A stretch of DNA of 64,000 nucleotides from Heloderma charlesbogerti (Eukaryota > Chordata > Lepidosauria > Squamata > Helodermatidae). The notes under the pieces are model-generated. The model ran no database searches. It was not told the DNA's origin and worked only from the letters and a program-made list of their open reading frames with translations. Below, one piece after another: positions 54,495 through 64,000 of the stretch (positions are counted from its first letter, which is position 1; the number at the start of each line of letters is the position of its first letter). The DNA lies in assembly GCA_026122225.1 (NCBI GenBank), contig JANEZZ010002682.1:496001-560000 (forward strand), given 5' to 3'. Position numbers and translations under genes: made by a program.

Positions 54495-57400
54495 GTGAGG
54501 AGGGTGCCGAGAAGTGGGGGCGGAGGCGTGTTCCGGAATGGGGGGGGCATATCATGAGGGGGGCGCAGTCCTTGGCCGTGGGGGGGGGGGAGACAGCGCG
54601 GTCTCCTGCAGGACCTCAGCTGCCTTTGAGGATGGAAAGGGAGAGGATGGTAAAGGGGGGGGGCGGGAGGCTGTCAAATATGGAAGGGTTGCGAGTTATT
54701 TTGTCATGTACTTGTCCAGATCTATATCCTGCCTTTCATTTTTATTTTTTTAAAACCAGGGTGGCTTACGAATCGCCAAATTAAAATGATGCCCTAAAAT
54801 ACAAACTCTGGGTGAGGGTAGGGGTGTGCCAGAATGGGTAGGTAACCTAATCCACATCATCTCCCCCACTCCCCCAAATCTGTGTGCACCCAAATTTGGT
54901 GGGGTTTTGGGAGAGGTCACTTAGCAGACCCGAAGGTATGGGGGCGAAGGAGCTTCAATAAGTGGCTGGCAGATCTGGCAGGAATTGTCGTAGGGAGAAT
55001 GTGCTTATTCTTTTTAAATGTAAGGGGTGTTGTGGGTTTGGGACGGGGTCATGGAGACCCAAAAGTATTTGGAGGGAATACTAGTAAATAATACGGTCAT
55101 GTAATGTCTATATGTGTGGTTCTAATATTTATTTAGTTGTATGTACTGCTTATTTTCTGTGATTTTTTTTCCCTTTAAATTCATGGCTAAACTGTGTGAG
55201 GGGGTTGCCACAGGGAGAGTATATCTTTTAAATATGGGGGTGTGGTGAATCACTTGGATATGGGATTAAGAGGTCTATATTATTGGAGTAAGGGTCTCAT
55301 AAATAGAAGCGGCTGTAGCTTAAGAGATGTGTATATATGAGGGGTTTTTTAATGTTTGTATATGTTCGGGAGTCACTTAGGAGATGCAAAGGTCAAAGTG
55401 GTATGGGGGGGCTTTCCTGTATGGAGTGTTATTGATGCGGGGTTGCAGTGCAAACTGGGGAGTGAACTGTGCTGGAGAATTGGAAGGATTTGGGGGTTCT
55501 CTTAATAGGTTGTGTTTTGGGGGGTGATGAGAGTGGGGAGCAGTATATGGAAGTGGAATTTGGGGTCTCATGGGAGTGTTTGCATTGGTAAGGAGGAGGG
55601 GAAAGAGGTTAAGGGGTTGTGGCGGGGTTGCTTGTTGTGGAAAAAGTGGTCCCATAATGGGGGGAGGGTTGGAAGAGATTTCTAGATTTTTTTGTGGGGG
55701 TCTTGTGATGGGGTGGCCTTGGGGAAGCTGCTAAGCACAATTAAGAATTCTGTCTGTAGCTGGTTCATTTAGAAAATGCCATTTTGTCATTCTGTAATGA
55801 GGGGGAACAAGGCTAAAGCAATTTCAGCTAGAGGAAGGGGAAGCAAATTAGTTGGGGGTGGAAAGAGAATCTATGGAAAATAACTTGGGGTGGTGTATGG
55901 TAAAAGCCTCTCCCCCTCCTCAAATCTGTATCGCAAGTGAACATTTCAGGGCGTCTGGAATCGGAAATGATTTTACGGTTTTAATGCTGGATCTGTGTGC
56001 TGTCCTCATCTTGGCCTTGGCTTTGTCTTTAGGCTCCTGAGTTCCTTTGGCTGGGGAGAAGGGGGAGGGAGGCAAACAGGCAGGCCTGGAGGGTCTGCAT
56101 CCAAGATGGAGGGTCTCGAGGTGCTTTGTTTGTGCCCCAGAGTAATCTCCTTTCAGATTACAAAGTTTCTTCCTCCCTTTTGTTTTTAGTATATTTTTTA
56201 AAAATTGGGGGATGGGGTGACCGTGGGGCTCTTAATGTGCATGCAATGCTTTATTCTGCTGCTTCTTATGTTAAGAGCATAAGTGGTATGCTAGGTCTAG
56301 GTTGGTCTTCTTTCATTGTTTTGCCCTCTGCTTAACAAAGGTGGAGTCTTGCTCTGGTGGAAAGAGAAACAGATTGTTCGTTAGCTTTCCTCCTGACACT
56401 GCATGATTTTTGGCCCAGGGAATCATGAGGGCGTGAAAATGTTGTTCATCCTCCTGTGCCCGTCTATTATGGCCATTATCTTTAAAAATAGGCTTGAGTT
56501 CTTAAGGCTGGGGCGAAGAGTCTGCTTGCAGACAAATTACAGATTAAATCCTAAGTATTATGACATCAACGTGAAACCTTGATTATTCTAAAATGTGATG
56601 GTGGGCTGCTTGGATGTTCCTTCATCTGAACATTTCTCTGTCTGACCCCAGTGCTTCAGGTTGTTTGTGCTATGTAATGTTCCCTAAATTGTGGGTAGTG
56701 TTTGGTTTTGATTTCCAGTTATGGTTGCAGGAGGTTGGCCATAGGTTTAAACTGCTTATTAATCTTAGCTAGGGTGAAGTGTTGTGAAGTAGGTGATGAC
56801 AAATACTCCTTGCAGCAGCAAACAAGATCACATTTATCTAGGGAAAGAGGCTGCACTAATCTAGCTTTGTCTGAGTCCATCCAGGACTTACACTTGAAGA
56901 GTTCTATCAGAGAATTAACTTTATTCATTTGGTACAAAGTAATGTATAACAATGTAGTCTGAGCTAAATCTAAGGATATGTCTTTATTCTCTCTTTCCTC
57001 ACCTCATCTACCCTTCCATTCTTTGTAAGATGCTTACAAAAAAGCCTTTTTCTTTTGGCTTGCTTAAAGGTGATGGAAAGGGGACAGTTGTGAATTCAGA
57101 GTGTTTGGGATTGGCTAAAGTAGAACAAAAGAGAAATGGCTCCCAGTGTTCTGGTATTAGACCTTTTCTCACATGCTTAATAGATACAGTTGAAACAGAT
57201 ATTTCATCATTTGTCTCAATTTATTTAATGAGCTTAAATTTCAAATGCCAACAACATGGATTCAGTGCAGATTGATTTCCAGTGGCTTTAATATTATATT
57301 TCCTGCTACATAAGCTTTGAATTGGTTGTGTAGCCATAACTGGGGGGGGGGGAATAGGGCACATTGACACCTATTAGAAGATAGTGGAAATTCTATGGGA

Positions 57401-57911
57401 ATTTAATGCCACATTTGTATTAATATAATTTAAAACGATGCAGTAATGAGAATTTTTGAAAAGATTTCCACTTGGAATTTATTCTCTATAGTTGAACTTA
57501 AAAATATCTCATCTGCCTTGTCAAATAGCAGCATTTTCTAGTATTGGCTAACTCAGCCTCTATGTATAAAAGACTTCAAACAGGTTAACGTTGTCAGACA
57601 CATCTATTTTCATTTGGTTGGTCTGCATCTTGGACAGTGCTATTTCTTGATCACGTATCTGTCCTCTGTTCCCTCAAAGAGCTCAGAGTACCTTATATGT
57701 GGTCTCCCATCCCAGGCAGCTGAACAGGAATGTTTACTTCTGCTGACTATCTGGTGAAAATTGTGTAATTGCTTAAGGTCTACATCTTTCTGACTAAAAA
57801 TTCACATAGCCAACACAACATAGAAGTAAGCTTAAAATATCCAGGGGCTCACTGAATGCTGAAATAACAAGAAAGCCTATAGTAAGATAAACACATGTTT
57901 AGTACTACTTA

Positions 57912-58330
57912 GGCTTTGTTCAGCTGCAATGGGAAACCGTGGTTTCCTGCTATGAGAAAAGGCTGTGGAGAGCTTCAAGCTTGCTTGCTTCTTTCTCTCA
58001 TGCCCATGAGGAAGAGATTGAAAGCCTTTGTTTTGGATTTTAAACAGTTCCCTGTGACATTTGAACTCTAACTGTGGCTTATTGAAAGTATGATTAGTGA
58101 GAACAAACTACAATCTAAAATCATGTTTTGATCCTGGTTTGTTCTCACTAACCATACTTCAATGAACCACCGTCTCCAAAGTTTGGATGTCATAAGGAAC
58201 TGTGGCTAATTTAAACTGGAAACAGAAGCTTTCAATCTCATCATGAGCACAAAAGAGGGGAGGGTGGTGTGTATAACCCTGAGGCTTGTTCTCATGGGAA
58301 ACTGTGGCTTCCTATAATGTTTGAACTGAG
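57912..58330. repeat. Long imperfect palindrome P1 in PPP1CC intron 1
   Basis: Inner arms TTAGTGAGAACAAAC (58094-58108) and GTTTGTTCTCACTAA pair across about 28 bp. Outer arms pair too: CCCATGAGGAAGAGATTGAA with the reverse of TTTCAATCTCATCATGAG. Ends share GGGAAAC(C/T)GTGG. Total about 420 bp, probably a palindromic DNA transposon. Confidence 0.8.
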
Positions 58331-58339
58331 GCTGAGTGT

Positions 58340-58515
58340 ATGAAGTACTATATAGTAACTTCCCATCCTCTCAACAGCCAAATTTCCATTTTACAGATGG
58401 GGAGCTGCTGGACCCAAGAGGGCATAGCTTCTGTGAGTTGCAGATTCAAACCCAGGTATTCTGGGTTCAAGTTAAACCCATTAGCCATTATAGGATGCAT
58501 CTCTTTGTATAGTCG
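58340..58515 (-). mobile_element. MIR-like SINE in PPP1CC intron 1
   Basis: Minus-strand MIR: CATTTTACAGATGGGGAGCT, then GGGCATAGCTTCTGTGAGTT and GCAGATTCAAACCCAGGTAT. Relatively complete core. Confidence 0.78.
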
Positions 58516-58654
58516 GACATCCAGTAACAAGCTGTGCTAACCACCGTGCTGTATGACTGGAAAGTCCAATTAATGCATAAACCTAAGATCAGCATTTATT
58601 GGCTAGCCCTTCCTTTATCAAAAAGATGGCAACATCTTTTCATCTTGTCTATAC

Positions 58655-58830
58655 ATGAGATACTATGGCCCAGTTGAAATGTAATGGGAAGTCATGGTTT
58701 CCTGTTAAAAGAACGAGCACCCATGCACTCCCTTCACGTGTGAGGAGAGGAGTTCAAACCCTGTCACTTTCAATTATATACTAATCACAGCTCCCCATTA
58801 TGTCTGAATTCATGGAACTGTGGCTTATTC
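58655..58830. repeat. Palindrome relative of P1, shorter
   Basis: CAGTTGAAATGTAATGGGAA, GTCATGGTTTCCTGTTAAAA, then TGGAACTGTGGCTTATTCTA; shares ends with P1 but the centre is deleted. Confidence 0.6.
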
Positions 58831-58849
58831 TAACTGGCCCTGTTAACAC

Positions 58850-59240
58850 AAAATGCTATGCTAGAGTTCTAGCTTATTCATGGGCAAGTGAGCTCCTGCA
58901 TGCTGCCTGAGTGCTACTGCCTTGCTTCTCCTGCAAGCAGGACCAGCTAAACTACCTAGGAACTTACCAGGTCAGAAAAGCTGATTGTTGTGTCTGACTT
59001 GGAACTCATGGATTATTGCTCCTCTAACAAGCTAGAGTTTGAAGCCAGGGTTTGAAGTTGGCTTCTGAATCCCGGCTTGTTAGAGGAGCAACAAGCCAGG
59101 GTCTGGATTTGGATATAACATGACACTTTTCTGCCCTAGTAAGTTCCAGGTTAGTTTAGCTTCTCATGCTTGCAGGAGGGGTCAAGTGGGAGCAATTGGG
59201 CAGCATGCATCAGCAGGCTTGCTCATGAGCAATAAGGCAG
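58850..59240. repeat. Long imperfect palindrome P2 in PPP1CC intron 1
   Basis: Inner arms TGCTCCTCTAACAAGC and GCTTGTTAGAGGAGCA are perfect 16-mers. Outer arms GACCAGCTAAACTACCTAGG and GGTTAGTTTAGCTTCTCATG, and CTCCTGCATGCTGCCTGAG with GGGCAGCATGCATCAGCAGG, also pair. About 390 bp, unrelated in sequence to P1. Confidence 0.83.
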
Positions 59241-61553
59241 CATTCTGAAGAATTCACAAAAATGGCTAGTACAAAATGAATATATAAACTTAAGCTTAAT
59301 TTGTGCTAATGAGACTTGACAACATTCTCTCTTCAGTACTTGTTGGTTGCAAGTTGAAATAGGATAGCCTGGTCCCCTGTGTTAAGTATGAATTCCTTCA
59401 GGTGAGCAGATATTGAAACTTTGTAAAGTTGTCTTTTGTATTGGACCACAGAAGCTTGACATAAGTACATGTGGTGAGATGGACTAGTAATTTTTTATTG
59501 CCTTCTTTGCAACACTGCCCTCAAACCTTCTGCATATTCTCAACAATGAACTCTGGGGTAAAATCCAAGCACTCCAGCATTTGTTGACTATAAGCTTTCA
59601 AGGCCCTGGGAAAGGCTTCAACTAGAGAGATTTATGAAACAAATATTACATTGTTGGTAAACTAGGTTCCCAATTTGCCATTGCCTTGGTGGAGCCAATG
59701 ACACTCTTGCTGCATCAAGGTTCTGATTCATAAAATCTGAAGGAAGTCATTAAGCATGCAGATACTTCCCATAGATATCTCTTCTAGTAATGGATCTTAT
59801 TTGCTTTAAGTAGTAATCCTAAACTAAGCTGACTACTTTAGTGGCTTTTTTTAAAGCTCAAAGGTTCTACAAACATGACAGAAAGTGGCTGGGTTTTTGC
59901 TTCTTGAAGCAGCATTGCTATGTCATCTTTGTGGTGAAGCTTTTTATTTTCTACATTTTTCTTTTAGGGTTGTCAAAGCTTAGCAGCTAGTTACCATGTG
60001 CTGGTAGTTAGAGTGCTTAGTGAACTGATGAAATGAACTTGAGTCTGCAAAAATAACCCTGGATGGTATGGTTCAGTCAAACCCATGATTACTTAAACTG
60101 TGGGTTGTTTAATCGTCCGAACTGTGTCTTTGACTGAGCAGTTATTTACTAGCGTAGTCACCTCCTATTCAGAGACAACTGCTATCTGCTTTTAGGAGGA
60201 AAGCCATCACTATACTGGTCACCATTAGGCAGTGTTACATTTCCATTGTATGCTTGGAGGATAGGAGGGGGTTGGTGGAATTGTGCTCACTATCACCTCT
60301 CTTCGCATGTAAACATGTGGAGGTGTTTATGAACAGCCCTAATGTGGAGAATTAATATAGTTTGGCCTGTTCTCCTTAGAAGGGCAGCTAGTAGGATGGA
60401 ATTAGCCACTGATCAGCTAAGCTTAATCTTCTAAATATTTACCATGTGTGATATAGAGACCTGCAACAGAACAGTACAGTGTATTCTCATTTCCTAATAG
60501 GAATGCTCTTGTTCAGGGAGGGAAGGAGCCATCCATCCAGATTTGCCTTCCTCCAGCTGTCCATTCCATCTCACCCCTGGCCCTCTCAGCTTTTCTGGTT
60601 TTATTTTCAAATTGACACTCAACATTCTATGATTGTTGAGTGTGCTCTGGAGGAGGGAATTACCTTAGGATTTTTTTGTATTTCTGAAAACCTCATGGTT
60701 TCACCAACCACACTAATACCTCCTGTTCAGTTCTCAGTGGCCCTGTTTTGGTTTCTTTTCTGTCGGCATCCACCACTTGAGTTTGCTATTAGATGAACTT
60801 ATATAGACTGATAGAATTTTCTGAACATTCCTCACACATGTGGTTATAGTGGGGGTGGTCTAGTGTCCTTTTCACTCTCTCATTTTTTCCACCCTCTGCT
60901 GCTTAAATTGTGTTAAATCATGAATACATTTAAGGATGCTTTGCATGATTTAACTTCTACACTGATATCACTTCCATATAGGAAATTGTCTCCCCCACAA
61001 TACTTTCACAAGTCATCATAGCGATATGTACATGTGACAGGAAGGGGTTCCCATGGTGTGTGACAGAGTTGATGTGTATGCAGTCACATGTAATGGCATT
61101 ATGTTACGGCCTGTGCAGTTTCCTACATAAAATAATAACCATTCGTTAGGTGATGCTCAACAGAACACTGGCAAGTGTTTGAAGGCGGCACTAAACAAAC
61201 TTCACTTTCCTGTTCGTGGTGTGTCTTAGGGGGCTATTTCCCCATATGTACATACCTTCCTGTTTTTTGGCTGAGGTCTATTTTGCACTACACTTACATA
61301 CTTCTACCTTTCTGCCAATGCATTTAAGGTGGTTTATAATATAAAATAAGGGCTTACGTTGTAATAGACCAGATACAAAATGGGGGAAAGGCTGAAGAGA
61401 GAACAAGGAAACAAACAAATTCAGGTACCACCCCTTGCACAATGTTATGTAAAGGTTATATAATGGCCGCTAGAGGAGACAGTTCTGGGAAGGGAGGAGT
61501 CAAATGGCATTAGGTCTCAGCTGAGCCACTGGCGAGGGCCCTGCTATCTTGCT

Positions 61554-61588
<35 letters not shown>
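61554..61588. repeat. (CT)n(GT)n compound microsatellite
   Basis: About nine CT followed by eight GT units in PPP1CC intron 1. Confidence 0.95.
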
Positions 61589-64000
61589 TGCAGCCAGGTA
61601 GTCTTATTCGGTAACCTGTCTGTTACAGAGCTTAGATCAGTAGAGGATCTGTCATAGAAGCCTCTCTTTGGAATTCCCTGCCCTGAGAGATCTACCTGGC
61701 AGCCTCCCTTCTGCCAGCAAGTAAACAAGCACTTCATTTCTGAAGTCCCCCCTCCCCATTACAGATGATTTGGAGTTTGACTTTATACATGGCTGTTGTA
61801 TCTTATTGTTGCTTTGAGTGTGTTCATAAACACACCTGATGCAGCAACTGATGGTACCTGATGGTTCGCTAAGATGCAGCAACTTCTGAAATGTACATAT
61901 TTTAGGATTTATAATGAAATAGTTGAGCCCAGCTAATATGTGCTTGTAAAACAGATACTTGCTGACACTTTGTATCTCTGGATGCAGGATATTCAGTGAG
62001 TGGAGGCCTCAAGCAAGGTTGCACTTGGCAAGACAGTGTTGCTCCCTGGTTGGGCCTAGAACAAATCTCTTAATTTTTTAATTTGGGGAGTGTCTACTTA
62101 CAAGAGGTTCACAAACTACTGACTAACTACACAGATGTAATTTTTCTGATCTAGTGCAAACTTGAAACTTTCAACAACTACTTGTCAGTGTCCGATATGA
62201 AGTAACTAGCGCTGCAATGTTTAATTGATTGTAATTGGTTAGATTAATTAAGAACTTCATAAACAAAAAAGGTACTGCAATTCATCAGGTAAGAAGATAT
62301 TGTTTATAAAGCAAGTATTTTTTTAATATAAGTGTTTAATATAAGTATAAAAACTACAGATGGGAAGCACAATCTTAAGAGGCATTCCCTTATTCTCTAT
62401 CATAGGAGGCAATGCCTCATCTAAGACGCTTACTATGATGTGTGCATTATTTAAAAAGAAAATACGTTGCTTGATTCAGAAGTTTCTACCCATATACACA
62501 TTTAATTGATAAATTAATCAACTAGAACTTATATAATTAACATTTCTTTAATCAAATTGGAGCCCTAAAATAACCTCTTAGCCTTGTGTTCAGTTGTGCA
62601 TTGCAGGCACATTCAAGGTTGCAGTTTTGGTCTTGATAGCATAGACATTCTCCTGCTTTGTCCTTAGCTGACTGCACTGTTATATAAATGGTAAATATCA
62701 AAAGTTTGATAGTAGAATCTAACAATGTTACTTATAGGCCAAATCTTTGAAGTCAGACTTTTGAAATCAAATTGGTGTATGTGTGTGTTTTTTTTAAACA
62801 GAAGTATAGGTGCCAAGTTCTCCTTAACCTAGTGTTCAAAAACAGCCACTGCAACGTTCAGGCTCTGTGTGAAAGTGTGGGTTCTGGGTGGCCTGTGAGA
62901 AATAAGAGTGGCTTCATATGTTAAACAGAACTAAGTGGTAGCACTCTTCCTGGATTGTTGTGTGATCTCCCTTGTATCCAGAAACATCTGAATACATCTC
63001 GTTCAAAATTATCATGTTGGAGAGAATGGTTTAGTCTGGTGTTCTATTAACATCATATTTTTCTGTGTGTATCAAAGGCTTTTTTTATAGGGAGAGGATT
63101 CAAATGTACAAATATCCCCGGTATAGCCCTGCAGCTTGAAGTGGTCCAGTCCAGGAAAAGTAATAGTCACTTGATTCTGTTGAATGTATAAACTGGCCCA
63201 TAGTCCCCACAACTCCCTAGAAATCAGCACAGTTGATCCATCTCATATTAAGTGCTCCATTGCTGAACTTCTAGATTTTCTTCGAGTTCACCATCTAACT
63301 GTGCTTTGGTACAGCATTTCTGTCTTTGTTTGCTGTGTGTCCATCAGGTTTCTAGCCTGAAAATTGTAAAAAATGTATGAAATTTTCAGCGCTTGAAACA
63401 CTGTTTTCTGGGTGAATCTTGTGTGTGCATTCTGCATGCTTTCTAGGGATAATTGTTTCTCATTTTAAGTCTCTTGTGCCAGTTTCAGGGATCTCGGACA
63501 CATGTCTCACTGGGTGATTTAAGTAGTGATCATGACTAGTAAAATCAGAATAGTATCAAATGCAGATCACTAGGCCCGGATACATCTCAACCCCTGCCTG
63601 ATCAAACCTTACTGCTTCTGGAAGTGCTGAATAAAGTTTTGCCTTTAGGCTTTCAATTCACTTTTTAAAATATTATTCAGCACATCCTATCTGAAAAGCT
63701 TGTCTATAGAGGCTGTAAATGAAGCAGCGTGCTTCAGTTAACTGCTTAAAAGCAAATGCTAAACCATTTTAATTTTGTCCTATTGACTTTTATAATCCAA
63801 GATAATTGTATCGTGTTCTATAAACTGTTGCTGCTGGACACTTGGCATTTCGAGTTACTTGCTTCTAGCTCAGAAGGTGAACTTAGGGAAATTGTGCATG
63901 AAGCCATTCAGCCATGGAGCAATTGCATTGCAGTGATGGGAAAAGATTTCAATTGGTTTATGCTTCATTACTTGTACTAAGCATTCTAATTGAGCCCTCA

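Larger units (their letters stand above)
54495..64000 (+). other. PPP1CC: PPP1CC intron 1 (partial)
   Basis: Begins with the GTGAGG donor and continues to the window edge. The first 1.2 kb is unusually G-rich on the plus strand with many runs of four or more G (for example 55385-55670). Further in are large imperfect palindromes (57912-58330, 58655-58830, 58850-59240), a MIR-like SINE (58340-58515) and a CT/GT microsatellite (61554-61588). From 59241 to the end it is mostly AT-rich single-copy-looking DNA in which I see no exon. Confidence 0.85.

Noticed and set aside
54102..54557. 151-codon coding gene at the PPP1CC promoter
   Set aside because: Repetitive Arg/Gly/Pro composition in a CpG island, and the PPP1CC exon lies in another frame.
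54495..64000. PPP1CC exon 2
   Set aside because: I looked for the strongly conserved continuation (VRGSKPGK and the metal-site GDIHGQ region) in all frames and did not find it; the exon lies beyond the window.

Overview
The window is vertebrate nuclear DNA, most probably from a squamate reptile. It has split exons with GT-AG introns, CpG-island promoters, and a dense load of transposons dominated by BovB (RTE), CR1, L2, a tRNA-derived SINE and many short hAT-type elements with 8-bp target duplications. That mixture, especially young BovB copies, is typical of lizards and snakes. No bacterial-style operon, CRISPR array or rRNA gene is present.

Two host genes are supported, arranged head to head. 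At the left, on the minus strand, are five coding exons of CCDC63 (outer-dynein-arm docking coiled-coil family): 5361-5527, 4187-4376, 3203-3322, 1363-1544 and 192-373 in transcript order. Reading frame is preserved across every junction. The gene runs off the left edge and its start codon was not found. At the right, on the plus strand, is the first coding exon (54440-54494) of PPP1CC, the gamma catalytic subunit of protein phosphatase 1, inside a CpG island. The remaining 9.5 kb is PPP1CC intron 1. The divergent CCDC63/PPP1CC order matches the amniote arrangement known from human chromosome 12.

Between them lie roughly 43 kb of intergenic DNA (from the CpG island at about 10.5 kb) with no further convincing host gene. 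It holds seven BovB insertions or fragments. Two of these (10979-12493 and 14473-16218) keep an uninterrupted reverse-transcriptase frame. It also holds a CR1 with RT (16854-17935), an L1 3' end with a 17-bp target duplication (35399-36052), a solo LTR (24874-25540), an L2 RT fragment (48605-49245), several tRNA-SINEs and MIR-like SINEs, and at least four distinct hAT-like inverted-repeat families whose boundaries can be read from their 8-bp duplications.

Many insertions are nested, so their order can be read: a 1215-bp hAT inside a BovB (51895-53109), a 406-bp hAT inside a 654-bp hAT (23114-23519 in 22910-23563), a MITE inside a CR1 (9239-9423) and an LTR inside a palindromic repeat. The most informative material is this transposon record: diagnostic deletions and shared stop codons among the BovB copies that suggest mosaic origin or mobilisation in trans, and very long imperfect palindromes in PPP1CC intron 1.
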